Shown here in pieces: positions 53,864-63,000 of a stretch of DNA of 64,000 bases (positions are counted from its first letter, which is position 1; the number at the start of each line of letters is the position of its first letter). The notes under the pieces are model-generated. The model ran no database searches and had not been told where the DNA came from. It saw only the letters and a program-made list of their open reading frames with translations. The translations under genes and the position numbers were made by a program. This stretch comes from Kitasatospora cinereorecta (GTDB lineage: Bacteria > Actinomycetota > Actinomycetes > Streptomycetales > Streptomycetaceae), in assembly GCF_024172095.1 (NCBI RefSeq), contig NZ_JAMZDX010000001.1, positions 936,001 to 1,000,000 of the forward strand, in the 5' to 3' direction.

Positions 53864-55309
53864 GTGAGCGAGCTCCGCACGCTGCGCAACTACATCAACG
53901 GCGAATTCGTGGACGCGGCGGACGGCCGCACCCTCGACATCATCGACCCGACCACGGGCGAGGCGTACGCCACGTCGCCGCTGTCCGGCGCCGCAGACGT
54001 GGACGCCGCGATGGCCGCCGCGGACGCCGCCTTCCCGATCTGGCGCGACGCCACTCCCTCCACCCGGCAGAAGCTGCTGCTGAAGATCGCCGACGCGGTC
54101 GAGGCCCGCGCCGACGAGATCGTCGACGCCGAGGTGCGCAACACCGGCAAGCCGCGCGGTCTGACCCTCTCCGAGGAGATCGGCCCGATGGTCGACCAGA
54201 TCCGCTTCTTCGCCGGCGCAGCCCGCCTGCTGGAGGGTAAGGCCGCGGGCGAGTACATGGACGGGATGACCTCGATCGTCCGCCGTGAGCCGGTCGGCGT
54301 CTGTGCCCAGGTCGCGCCGTGGAACTACCCGATGATGATGGCGGTCTGGAAGTTCGCGCCGGCCATCGCCGCGGGCAACACCGTGGTGCTCAAGCCGTCC
54401 GACACCACCCCGGCGTCGACCGTGCTGCTGGCCGAGATCATCGGCGGCATCATCAAGGACCTGGAGCTGCCGGCCGGCATCTTCAACGTGATCTGCGGCG
54501 ACCGCGAGACCGGCCGTCTGATGGTCGAGCACCGCACCCCGGCGATGGCCTCCATCACCGGCTCGGTCCGGGCCGGCATCCAGGTTGCCGAGTCCGCCTC
54601 CAAGGACGTCAAGCGCGTCCACCTGGAGCTGGGCGGCAAGGCCCCGGTCGTGGTCTTCGAGGACGCCGACATCGCCGAGGCCGTCGAGGGCATCTCGGTC
54701 GCCGGCTTCTTCAACGCCGGCCAGGACTGCACCGCCGCCACCCGCGTGCTGGTGCACGAGTCGATCCACGACGCGTTCGTCGAGGCCCTCGCGAAGGCCG
54801 CCGCCGACACCAAGACCGGTGGCGTGGACGACGAGGACGTGCTCTACGGCCCGCTCAACAACGCCAACCAGCTGAAGCAGGTCTCCGGCTTCATCGAGCG
54901 CCTCCCGGCCCACGCCAAGGTCGAGGCCGGCGGCCACCGGGTCGGCGACAAGGGCTACTTCTACGCCCCGACCGTCGTCTCAGGCCTGAACCAGGACGAC
55001 GAGATCATCCAGAACGAGGTCTTCGGCCCGGTCATCACCGTGCAGCGCTTCACCGACGAGGACCAGGCCGTCTCCTACGCCAACGGCGTCGAGTTCGCGC
55101 TCGCCTCCTCGGTGTGGACCAAGGACCACGCGCGCGCCATGCGGATGTCCCGCCGCCTGGACTTCGGTTGCGTGTGGATCAACACCCACATCCCGCTGGT
55201 CGCCGAGATGCCGCACGGCGGCTTCAAGAAGTCGGGTTACGGCAAGGACCTGTCCTCGTACGGCTTCGAGGACTACACCCGCGTCAAGCACGTGATGACC
55301 GCGATCTGA
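53864..55309 (+). CDS. Aldehyde dehydrogenase, gamma-aminobutyraldehyde/betaine-aldehyde type
   Basis: A protein of 481 aa from GTG 53864 (ribosome binding site GAGGAGA). NAD-binding and catalytic motifs: QVAPWNYPMMMAVWK, the general-base Glu in HLELGGKAPVVVF, and the catalytic Cys in FNAGQDCTAATR (about residue 289). It probably oxidises the aminoaldehyde made by the divergent aminotransferase to the amino acid, such as 4-aminobutyrate. The 265-nt gap to lrp holds both promoters; I see no clear operator. Confidence 0.9.
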   Translation: MSELRTLRNYINGEFVDAADGRTLDIIDPTTGEAYATSPLSGAADVDAAMAAADAAFPIWRDATPSTRQKLLLKIADAVEARADEIVDAEVRNTGKPRGLTLSEEIGPMVDQIRFFAGAARLLEGKAAGEYMDGMTSIVRREPVGVCAQVAPWNYPMMMAVWKFAPAIAAGNTVVLKPSDTTPASTVLLAEIIGGIIKDLELPAGIFNVICGDRETGRLMVEHRTPAMASITGSVRAGIQVAESASKDVKRVHLELGGKAPVVVFEDADIAEAVEGISVAGFFNAGQDCTAATRVLVHESIHDAFVEALAKAAADTKTGGVDDEDVLYGPLNNANQLKQVSGFIERLPAHAKVEAGGHRVGDKGYFYAPTVVSGLNQDDEIIQNEVFGPVITVQRFTDEDQAVSYANGVEFALASSVWTKDHARAMRMSRRLDFGCVWINTHIPLVAEMPHGGFKKSGYGKDLSSYGFEDYTRVKHVMTAI

Positions 55310-55321
55310 TCGGGGTACCCC

Positions 55322-55396
55322 AGGGGCGCGAGGAACCGCGCGACCAGCCATCGTCCACGGACATGGGTGGTCGGGCGCGCCGTTCCTCGCGCCCCT
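55322..55396. repeat. AGGGGCGCGAGGAAC inverted repeat (dispersed family), likely terminator
   Basis: The left arm 55322-55350 (AGGGGCGCGAGGAACCGCGC...) pairs imperfectly with 55364-55396; the outer GAGGAAC/GTTCCTC and AGGGGCGCG/CGCGCCCCT parts are perfect. Same family as 5566-5670. Confidence 0.8.
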
Positions 55397-55490
55397 CGTG
55401 GTCGGCCCTTCCACACTGTCATGGCGACGCGATTCGCCCGTGACAAGGTGCAACTGCCTGAGCCTGCCGCGGCTCCCTAGGCTGGAAGCC

Positions 55491-56849
55491 ATGAGCATCC
55501 CCACCGCTGACTCAGCCGCCGGGAAGGCCGTCAAGGCTGCCGACCGCGCGCACGTCTTCCACTCGTGGTCCGCCCAGGCACTGATCGACCCCCTCGCGGT
55601 GGCCGGCGCCGAGGGCTCCTACTTCTGGGACTACGACGGCAACCGCTACCTCGACTTCTCCTCGCAGCTGGTGAACACCAACATCGGTCACCAGCACCCG
55701 AAGGTGGTCGCCGCGATCCAGCAGAAGGCCGCGCAGCTGTGCACCATCGCTCCCGGCTTCGCCGAGGAGTCGCGCAGCGAGGCCGCCCGGCTGATCGCCG
55801 AGCGCACCCCGGGCGACCTGGACAAGATCTTCTTCACCAACGGCGGCGCCGAGGCCAACGAGAACGCCATCCGGATGGCGCGGCTGCACACCGGCCGGCA
55901 CAAGGTGCTCTCCACCTACCGCTCGTACCACGGCGCGACCGCCAACGCGATCACGCTGACCGGCGACCCCCGCCGCTGGGCCAACGAGACCGGAATCTCG
56001 GGCATCGTGCACTTCTGGGGCCCGTACGCGTACCGCTCCAACTTCCACGCGGAGAACGAGGCGCAGGAGTGCGAGCGGGCGCTGGCGCACCTGGAGCAGA
56101 CGATCGCGTTCGAGGGCCCGGGCACGATCGCCGCGATCATCCTGGAGACCGTGGTCGGCACCGCTGGCATCCTGATCCCGCCGGCGGGCTACCTGGCGGG
56201 TGTCCGGGAGATCTGCGACCGGTTCGGGATCGTCTTCATCCTGGACGAGGTGATGGCGGGCTTCGGCCGGACCGGTGAGTGGTTCGCCGCCGACCACTGG
56301 GGCATCACCCCGGACCTGCTGACCTTCGCCAAGGGCGTCAACTCCGGTTACGTGCCGCTGGGCGGTGTGGCGATCTCGGCGGAGATCGCCGCGACCTTCG
56401 CCGAGCGCCCCTTCCCGGGCGGTCTGACCTACTCCGGCCACCCGCTGGCGTGCGCGTCGGCGGTGGCGACCATCAACACGATGGCGGAGGAGGGCATCGT
56501 CGAGAACGCCAAGCGGATCGGCGAGCAGGTGCTCGGTCCGGGCCTGCGCGAGCTGGCGGAGCGTCACCCCTCGATCGGCGAGGTGCGCGGTCTCGGCGTG
56601 TTCTGGGCGCTGGACCTGGTGAAGGACCGGGCGACCCGCGAGCCGCTGGTGCCGTACAACGCGGCCGGCGCCGCGAACGCCCCGATGGCCGCGCTGGCCG
56701 CCGCCTGCAAGCAGCGCGGACTCTGGCCGTTCGTCAACATGAACCGCTTCCACGTGGTTCCGCCGTGCACCGTCACGGAGGAGGAGGCCAAGGCCGGCCT
56801 CGCGGTGCTCGACGAGGCACTCACCGCCGCGGATGTGCACGCCGTCTGA
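55491..56849 (+). CDS. Class III aminotransferase, second copy
   Basis: A protein of 452 aa. PLP motifs: TNGGAEANENAIRMARLHTG, SYHGATANAITLTGDPRRW, FILDEVMAGFGRTGEWF and the Schiff-base Lys in LTFAKGVNSGYVPLGG. Different from the copy at 51734 (aspartate-aminotransferase-family / beta-alanine-pyruvate type), so it probably acts on another amine or omega-amino acid. Start ATG 55491. A strong terminator at 56872-56902 ends the transcript. Confidence 0.9.
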   Translation: MSIPTADSAAGKAVKAADRAHVFHSWSAQALIDPLAVAGAEGSYFWDYDGNRYLDFSSQLVNTNIGHQHPKVVAAIQQKAAQLCTIAPGFAEESRSEAARLIAERTPGDLDKIFFTNGGAEANENAIRMARLHTGRHKVLSTYRSYHGATANAITLTGDPRRWANETGISGIVHFWGPYAYRSNFHAENEAQECERALAHLEQTIAFEGPGTIAAIILETVVGTAGILIPPAGYLAGVREICDRFGIVFILDEVMAGFGRTGEWFAADHWGITPDLLTFAKGVNSGYVPLGGVAISAEIAATFAERPFPGGLTYSGHPLACASAVATINTMAEEGIVENAKRIGEQVLGPGLRELAERHPSIGEVRGLGVFWALDLVKDRATREPLVPYNAAGAANAPMAALAAACKQRGLWPFVNMNRFHVVPPCTVTEEEAKAGLAVLDEALTAADVHAV

Positions 56850-56871
56850 CGATCCGACACAAAATCTCCGC

Positions 56872-56902
56872 AAAGGCCCTGGACAACCTGTCCAGGGCCT
56901 TT
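56872..56902 (+). terminator. Strong terminator after the second aminotransferase
   Basis: Perfect 14-bp stem AAAGGCCCTGGACA (56872-56885) with TGTCCAGGGCCTTT (56889-56902), 3-nt loop. The right arm ends in TTT. Confidence 0.93.
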
Positions 56903-56968
56903 CGGTTGAGCCGTTCCGTCAATCAGTACGATGATCCGCCGTACCTGATGATCAAAGGACGGTAAACC

Positions 56969-57283
56969 ATGGGGGACCAAGGATTTCGGGTCGATCCCGA
57001 GGCGCTCAGAGCGTACGGCGCCGTCATCGAGGCACAGGCGGAGCGGATCGGGCAGATCCGCTCGGCGCTGGCGGGCGTGCCGCTCTCGTCCGACGACTTC
57101 GGCAAGCTGCCGGGCTCCGGCGAGCTCCACGACAGCTACCAGGAGCACGCGACGGCCGAGCAGCAGAACTTCGCCGACCTGGTCGAACTCCTCGACGGCA
57201 CGGCCGAGGGGCTCCGGCACTCGGCCGCCAACTACGAGGAGCACGAGCTGGAGACCGCCGCGGTCTACGGGGGTGCGCAGTGA
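56969..57283 (+). CDS. EspC/WXG100-like small helical protein
   Basis: A protein of 104 aa starting at ATG 56969 with AAAGGA upstream. Two long helices (EALRAYGAVIEAQAERIGQI; QQNFADLVELLDGTAEGLR) around a Gly/Ser turn (KLPGSGELHDSY), and a C-terminal YEEHELETA tail, fit the type VII secretion-associated EspC-like/PE-like proteins. No W-x-G motif is seen. Its stop overlaps the next start (GTGA), so it is the first gene of a coupled trio. Confidence 0.78.
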   Translation: MGDQGFRVDPEALRAYGAVIEAQAERIGQIRSALAGVPLSSDDFGKLPGSGELHDSYQEHATAEQQNFADLVELLDGTAEGLRHSAANYEEHELETAAVYGGAQ

Positions 57284-58299
57284 GCACGCTCGCCCCGACA
57301 TCGTTCGGCGGCGCGGTCGACACCTACGAGTGGACCCGCGACCGGGTGCAGGACGCGCTGCCGCAGCTGCCGAGCTTCGACAACCCGGTCAGCGAAGGGC
57401 TGGACGCCGGGCTGGACAGCATCGTCAAGGCGGCCCTGGACGCCACCGGGCTGATGGACGCGCTGGAGGAGGTCACCGGCCACCTCGACCGGCTGACCGC
57501 GGCCTCGCACGAGTGGCAGGCCCAGGCGAAGGCCATGCGCGAGGTGGCCACCGTCCTGCGCGACGGTGGCAGCCGGCTCTCCGGCGCGTGGGAGGGCGAG
57601 GCTTCCGAGGCCTTCGGCCGCCACATGGGCATGGTGGTCGAGGCCGTCGACGCGACTGCGGCCGACATGGAGCAGGTCGCCCAGATCATCAGCCAGGCCG
57701 CCGCCGAGTGCCAACTGGCCGAACAGATGGTCATCGAGATCATTCGCGAGGCGATCGAGACCCTCATCATCACGCTGGCCGCCGGCGTCGTGGTCGACAT
57801 CCTCACCCTCGGCCTGGCCACCGCCGCCGAGGCCCTCGTCGTCGAGGGCGAGATCGCGATCTACATCGCCCGGGTGGGCCAGGTCTCCAGGAAGCTGGAG
57901 ACCGCGCTCAAGGAACTGCGCGAGGCCATCAAGGCGATGAAGGAGGCGCGCACCCTGGGCAAGTTCAACGAGGCCCGCAAGGCCGCCAAGGCGGTCCGCA
58001 AGCTCGGCGGCAAGGGCAACCGCTGGAAGAGCCTCAAGGACCTGGCCACCAACCCGTCGATGGAGAACCTCGGCGAGTACGCCACCGCGCGCGGCCTGCA
58101 GTCCGGCTTCGGCGCGGTGAAGGGCGGCGTCAAGGGCGGCCTGGGCCTGGCCGTCGGCGCCGGCGACTTCACCGGAGTCCTCACCGACAACCTGCTGAGC
58201 GACCAGGGACTGGAGACCGTCGCCCGCGGCCTGGACGGCCCGCCCGAGGACGCCCCGTACCGGGTGCCCAGGACCCGGATCGAGGAGGCCTTCGGATGA
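57280..58299 (+). CDS. WXG100-domain protein with membrane-like segment (339 aa)
   Basis: GTG 57280 overlaps the upstream stop by 4 nt. The W-x-G motif is in LSGAWEGEASEAFG (W104), at the turn between two long helices. A hydrophobic stretch (IETLIITLAAGVVVDILTLGLA, about residues 159-180, given here as its span) may be a transmembrane or export-related hairpin. A basic helical region (KAAKAVRKLGGKGNRWK) and a Gly-rich tail follow. Looks like a long WXG-type T7SS substrate or its partner. It overlaps the next gene (ATGA). Confidence 0.75.
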   Translation: MSTLAPTSFGGAVDTYEWTRDRVQDALPQLPSFDNPVSEGLDAGLDSIVKAALDATGLMDALEEVTGHLDRLTAASHEWQAQAKAMREVATVLRDGGSRLSGAWEGEASEAFGRHMGMVVEAVDATAADMEQVAQIISQAAAECQLAEQMVIEIIREAIETLIITLAAGVVVDILTLGLATAAEALVVEGEIAIYIARVGQVSRKLETALKELREAIKAMKEARTLGKFNEARKAAKAVRKLGGKGNRWKSLKDLATNPSMENLGEYATARGLQSGFGAVKGGVKGGLGLAVGAGDFTGVLTDNLLSDQGLETVARGLDGPPEDAPYRVPRTRIEEAFG

Positions 58300-58931
58300 G
58301 CGCCGGCCCGTACGCCCCGCCGCCCGCGGTCTACGAACCGTCGATGCTCGGCGGCGGCTCCCACGTGCCCCTGGTCGCACCGCACCTGGCCCCCGGCGAG
58401 TGGCTGCACGGCATCGTCGACCTGCAGCTGAGCGACCTGATCCGCCGGGTGCCCCGCCGGTACCGGCCCAGGCGCGACGGCCTGTTCGCAGTGCTGGGCG
58501 TGGTGTTCGACGTGGCCGGCGCGATCGTCGAGGCGATCGAGGAGGCCATCGGCGGATTCTTCCGGATCCTGCGCCGGATCTTCCGCGGCCGGGGCCTGGT
58601 CGGCGGCTGGGAGAGCGAGGCCGGCCGGTTCGCGATCGCCGTGCTCACCGGCACCAAGGGCACCGTGGAGTACGAGAACCGCCACGTGCTGCTGGTCTTC
58701 ACCGACCGCCGGATCCTGCTCGCCCTGGAGACCCGCCGGACGCTCGTCCTGCTCGGCGAGATCCCGCGTGGCCGACTGGCCCGGATCGAACTGCGCCTGA
58801 CCGGCCTGTCCAGCCGGGCCGACGCGCACTTCGCGGACGGCTCCCGCGCCGCCCTCGAAATCCGGCAGCGCGACGCCCAGGCACTCGACCTGCTCGGCCG
58901 GGGCATGATCCCGCCCCCGCAGCAGCACTGA
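58296..58931 (+). CDS. Small protein with amphipathic helix and PH/GRAM-like domain (211 aa)
   Basis: ATG 58296 overlaps the upstream stop. The Pro-rich N-terminus is followed by a hydrophobic, charged-flanked helix pair (LFAVLGVVFDVAGAIVEAI) and then a beta-rich domain (HVLLVFTDRRILLALETRR ... ADAHFADGSRAALEIRQRD), similar to bacterial PH/YokE-type domains that read FTDRRILL. The last helix is LDLLGRG. It probably acts at the membrane with the two upstream WXG proteins. Function unknown. Confidence 0.65.
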   Translation: MSAGPYAPPPAVYEPSMLGGGSHVPLVAPHLAPGEWLHGIVDLQLSDLIRRVPRRYRPRRDGLFAVLGVVFDVAGAIVEAIEEAIGGFFRILRRIFRGRGLVGGWESEAGRFAIAVLTGTKGTVEYENRHVLLVFTDRRILLALETRRTLVLLGEIPRGRLARIELRLTGLSSRADAHFADGSRAALEIRQRDAQALDLLGRGMIPPPQQH

Positions 58932-58975
58932 GCTCCGATGCGGTGCTCCGCCGACCCCGCCCGCCGGACCCGGGG

Positions 58976-60625
58976 TCAGCGGCGCACCGCGTCCAGCGCC
59001 AGCAGCGCCACGTGCAGCGACAGACAGGACTCCACCTGGTCCAGGTCCACCCCGAGGATCCGCTCCACCTTGTGCAGCCGGTCGTAGAACGACGGCCGCG
59101 ACAGGTGCGCCGCGTCCGCCGCCGCCGACTTGTTGCGGCCCTGCTCCAGATAGATCCGCAGCATCTGCACCAACTGCCCGCCGTGCTCCGCGTCGTACGC
59201 CAGCAGCGGCCCCAACTCCCGCTCCACGTACGTCTGCAGGCGGGCGTCGTCACGCAGCAGGTGGAGCAGGCCGCGCAGCCGTACATCCGGCAGCCGGTAG
59301 TACGCGGCGGCCCGGCCGCCCGGCGAGTCGTGCAGCGCCGCATCCGCCACCTGGGTGGCCTCCAGCAGCGTCCGCCGGGCGTCGCGCACCGAACCCACGG
59401 AGGAACCCACCGCTATCACCGGCGCCTGCGCCGAGCCGTCCCGCACCGAGTCGGCCACCAGCTTGCGCAGCGCCGCCGCGAACGACTCCAGCGCCGCGTG
59501 CTCGTCCTGCTGCGAGCCCAGCGCGATCAGCACCCCCACGCCCTCGTCGTCCAGACCGCCGACCAGCGCCGACAGCCGGGAGGTCCGGATCGCGGTCGCC
59601 GCCAGCTCGGTGAAATCCCGCAGCCGGGCCTGCGCCTCCAACGCCGCCGGGATCAGCCCCTGCCGCTGCCGCAGCACCACGCCCACCAGCCGCCGACCCT
59701 CCAGCGGCACCCCCAGCGCCTGCGCCCGCAGCGCCACCTCGGAGACCGTCAGCGCATGGGTGAGGATCCCCGACAGCAGGGTGCGGTGGGTCTGCCGCTC
59801 CAGCGACTCCCGGTCCCGCACCACCAGCCGGTTCAGCGCCAGCGTCGCCGCACCGCGCTCCAGCAGCATCGCGTGCGGATGCGCGGTGTCCGGCGGCAGC
59901 ACCACCGGCTCGTCGATCAGCACCAGCCGGCCCCAGTCCTGCCCCCGCGCGCCGACCGCCGTCACCAGCCAGCCGCTGCGCGCGTCGTACCCGGTCCGGC
60001 CCGCCGGATGCACCCCGCGGGAGCGCTTCTCCCAGTCCTCCAACAGCACCGTCTCCGGCCGACCCGCCGCCTCGTGCGCCAGCACCTGGTGCGCCAGGTT
60101 CTCCAGCACCACCGGCGCACCCGCCATCCGGGCCACCTGCCGGACCACCTCGGCCGGCTCCGCGCCCTCCACCGCCAGCTCGTTGAAGGTCTGGTGCACC
60201 GCCTCCGACACCCGCAGCTGCTCCAACTGGGCGTTGACCACCAGCGCGTGCACCGCCTCGGTCACCGCGACGAAGCGCAGCTCCCGGCGGAGCACCACCA
60301 GCGGCAGCCCGTGCCGCTCGGCAGCCACCACCAGCGCCTTCGGCAGCGAGTCGAAGTAGCGCCGGCCGAACTCGACCACCAGCCCGGCCACCCCGACCTC
60401 GTCCAGCTCCCGGACGTACCGGGCCAGCCCCTCACGGTCCTCCGGCAGCGCGATGCCGGTGGTCAGCACCAGCTCACCGCCCTGCAGCACCCCCGCCACG
60501 TCCGGCAGCTCGCTCACGTGCACCCAGCGCACCGGGCGCTCCAGCGCCTCCCCACCCGCCACCACCTGGGGCAGCCCGCGCCGCATCACGTCGAGGTCGA
60601 GCACACGGGCGACGGTGGGGAGCAT
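58976..60625 (-). CDS. PucR-family transcriptional regulator
   Basis: A protein of 549 aa from ATG 60625. PucR N-terminal domain (TVARVLDLDVMRRGLPQVV ... RWVHVSELPDVAGVL) followed by a GGDEF-like central region and a C-terminal HTH_30 domain (RNKSAAADAAHLSRPSFYDR). Such regulators control purine, polyamine and amino-acid catabolism. It is divergent from the aldehyde dehydrogenase at 60806, its likely target. Confidence 0.93.
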   Translation of the reverse strand: MLPTVARVLDLDVMRRGLPQVVAGGEALERPVRWVHVSELPDVAGVLQGGELVLTTGIALPEDREGLARYVRELDEVGVAGLVVEFGRRYFDSLPKALVVAAERHGLPLVVLRRELRFVAVTEAVHALVVNAQLEQLRVSEAVHQTFNELAVEGAEPAEVVRQVARMAGAPVVLENLAHQVLAHEAAGRPETVLLEDWEKRSRGVHPAGRTGYDARSGWLVTAVGARGQDWGRLVLIDEPVVLPPDTAHPHAMLLERGAATLALNRLVVRDRESLERQTHRTLLSGILTHALTVSEVALRAQALGVPLEGRRLVGVVLRQRQGLIPAALEAQARLRDFTELAATAIRTSRLSALVGGLDDEGVGVLIALGSQQDEHAALESFAAALRKLVADSVRDGSAQAPVIAVGSSVGSVRDARRTLLEATQVADAALHDSPGGRAAAYYRLPDVRLRGLLHLLRDDARLQTYVERELGPLLAYDAEHGGQLVQMLRIYLEQGRNKSAAADAAHLSRPSFYDRLHKVERILGVDLDQVESCLSLHVALLALDAVRR

Positions 60626-60805
60626 CGCGGGGCCTCCTGGGGCAGAGTGTCAGGTAAATCATCCATCCTCACGACGGCCGATCACCCGTCCGCCGCCTTG
60701 CAGCGTGTAAGCCCCTTCGCGCCGCGCCTGGCGGAGTGACCCTTGCCCGGGGCGCCGCGCGCCGGGCATCGTCGGCCGGGTAGGACCGGACGATGGAGGC
60801 AAGTG

Positions 60806-62320
60806 ATGGACCTGACCAGCTTCAGCGCGGGCGCGCAGTACATCGCGGGCCGGCTCACCCCCGGCACCGGGGACGAGCCCTTCCGCGTGGTCAACCCCGC
60901 CGACGGCTCCACCGTGCAGCAGGTGACGCTGGCCTCCACCGCCGACGTCGACCACGCCGTCGCCGCCGCCAGGGCCGCCCTCCCCGAGTGGTCCGGCGCC
61001 ACCCCCGGCGCCCGGTCCGAGGCGCTCACCAGGCTCGCCGCCGTCCTCGGCGAGCACGCCGAGGAGTTCGCCCGGGTCGAGACCGCCCAGACCGGAAAGC
61101 CGATCAAGCTCTCCACCGAGTTCGACGTCCCCGGCACCGTGGACAACACCGCGTTCTTCGCCGGCGCCGCCCGCAACCTGGAGGGCAAGGCCGCCGGCGA
61201 GTACAGCGGCGACCACACCTCCTACGTCCGCCGCGAGGCGATCGGCGTGGTCGGCTCCATCTCCCCCTGGAACTACCCGCTGCAGATGGCCGCCTGGAAG
61301 ATCCTCCCGGCCATCGCCGCCGGCAACACCGTCGTCCTCAAGCCCGCCGAACTCACCCCGCTCACCTCGCTGATGTTCGCCCGCGCCTGCACCGAGGCCG
61401 GCATCCCCGACGGCGTGGTCAACATCGTCACCGGCGCCGGCCGCACCGCCGGCGAGCACCTGGTCTCCCACCCCGACGTCGCCATGGTCTCCTTCACCGG
61501 CTCCACCGGCGTCGGCAAGCGCGTCGCCGAACTCGCCACCGCCACCGTCAAGCGCACCCACCTCGAACTCGGCGGCAAGGCCCCGTTCGTCGTGTTCGAC
61601 GACGCCGACCTGGACGCCGCCGTCCACGGCGCCGTCGCCGCCTCGCTCATCAACAGCGGCCAGGACTGCACCGCCGCCACCCGCGCCTACGTCCAGCGCC
61701 CGCTCTACCGAGCCTTCGTCGACGGCGTCGCCGAGCTCTACCGCGCGATCCGCCTCGGCGACCCGCTCAACCCGCAGACCGACCTCGGCCCGCTGGTCTC
61801 CTACGCCCACCGCGACCGCGTCGCCGGCTTCGTCGACCGCGCCCGCTCCTACGCCACCGTCGTCACCGGCGGCGCCCCCGGCGGCAAGGGCCACGACGGC
61901 ACCGACCTCGGCCTCGGCGCCTACTACCAGCCCACCCTGATCACCGACGCGGCGCAGGACAGCGAGGTCGTCCAGGGCGAGATCTTCGGCCCCGTGCTCG
62001 TCGTCCTCCCCTTCGACAGCGACGAGGACGGTCTGCGCCTCGCCAACGACACCCCCTACGGCCTCGCCGCCTCCGCCTGGACCAGCAACGTCCACCGCTC
62101 GCTGCGCGCCACCCGCGAGATCGCCGCCGGCTGCGTCTGGGTCAACGACCACATCCCGATCATCAGCGAGATGCCGCACGGCGGGTACAAGTCCTCCGGC
62201 TACGGCAAGGACATGTCGCAGTACTCGCTCGACGAGTACACCCAGGTCAAGCACGTCATGTACGACACCACCGCGGTCGCCCGCAAGGACTGGCACCGGA
62301 CGATCTTCGGCGACCGCTGA
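60806..62320 (+). CDS. Aldehyde dehydrogenase, second copy (gamma-aminobutyraldehyde / betaine type)
   Basis: A protein of 504 aa from ATG 60806 (GGAGGC upstream). Motifs: SISPWNYPLQMAAWKILPAI, HLELGGKAPFVVF, and INSGQDCTAATR with catalytic Cys near 288. The sequence shares PHGGYKSSGYGKDMSQYSL with the copy at 53864, so the two are paralogues. Next to PucR and in the amine-catabolic block. Substrate cannot be settled by reading. Confidence 0.9.
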   Translation: MDLTSFSAGAQYIAGRLTPGTGDEPFRVVNPADGSTVQQVTLASTADVDHAVAAARAALPEWSGATPGARSEALTRLAAVLGEHAEEFARVETAQTGKPIKLSTEFDVPGTVDNTAFFAGAARNLEGKAAGEYSGDHTSYVRREAIGVVGSISPWNYPLQMAAWKILPAIAAGNTVVLKPAELTPLTSLMFARACTEAGIPDGVVNIVTGAGRTAGEHLVSHPDVAMVSFTGSTGVGKRVAELATATVKRTHLELGGKAPFVVFDDADLDAAVHGAVAASLINSGQDCTAATRAYVQRPLYRAFVDGVAELYRAIRLGDPLNPQTDLGPLVSYAHRDRVAGFVDRARSYATVVTGGAPGGKGHDGTDLGLGAYYQPTLITDAAQDSEVVQGEIFGPVLVVLPFDSDEDGLRLANDTPYGLAASAWTSNVHRSLRATREIAAGCVWVNDHIPIISEMPHGGYKSSGYGKDMSQYSLDEYTQVKHVMYDTTAVARKDWHRTIFGDR

Positions 62321-62462
62321 CCGAACGTTCCGCGCCGGACCGGTGCACCGGAACGCCGTACCGGACCGGTGCGCCGGACCGGTGTAAGAGACCACCGCCT
62401 CCGCGCTCTCCCGGATGACGGCGGGCACCCCGGGCCCGCCGCCGGGAGAGACGAGGAAGCAC

Positions 62463-62909
62463 GTGGAGAGCACCCACCGCTCCGGCGCCCTGCGCTGGCT
62501 GGCCGAAGCCGCCGCGGACCCGGAGTCCTGCCTCCGCACCTGGCAGTCGGCCGGCCTCGAACCGGCCCTGCTCCCCGCCGGCCGCCGCTGGGACGTCCTG
62601 CTCGTACCCGCGCCGCTCGGCCTGCACGCCCTCGCCGCGCTCGGACGGCTGCACGGCCACGGTCCCGTCTACACCGACCCCGATCGGGACGATCTCGGCT
62701 TCCTCGTCCCGGTCGGCACCGCCGACCACTGGATCGCCACCGGCATCCGCGCCGTCGGCACCGGCACCCCGGTCGGCATCCCCCACCCCGACCGCCGCCA
62801 CGGCCACCGCTGGCTCGTGCTGCCCGAGGGCGACGGCCGACTGGTCGACCCGGCTCTGCTCGCCCTCGCCCTGCACGACGCCGCCGCCACGCTTCGCCGC
62901 GAACGCTGA
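62463..62909 (+). CDS. Small streptomycete protein, Prim-Pol-like (148 aa)
   Basis: GTG 62463 (VESTHRSGALRWLAEAAAD) follows GAGGAAG. The pattern of an aromatic/acidic strand (WDVLLVPAPLGLHALAAL), FLVPVGTADHW and GTPVGIPHPDRRHGHRWL resembles small Prim-Pol-like proteins, including the one at 5684-6370, but the metal-binding acidic motif is not clear. Function unknown. The 142-nt gap before it contains short CCGGACCGGTG repeats (about 62337-62384). Confidence 0.6.
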   Translation: MESTHRSGALRWLAEAAADPESCLRTWQSAGLEPALLPAGRRWDVLLVPAPLGLHALAALGRLHGHGPVYTDPDRDDLGFLVPVGTADHWIATGIRAVGTGTPVGIPHPDRRHGHRWLVLPEGDGRLVDPALLALALHDAAATLRRER

Positions 62910-63000
62910 ACCCCGATGGCGCCCCCCGCCCTGCCAACGCCGTGCGGCCCGCGACGCGCGGCTCCGGGCGCCGTCCGCCCCGAACGGCAAGACTGGTGCC

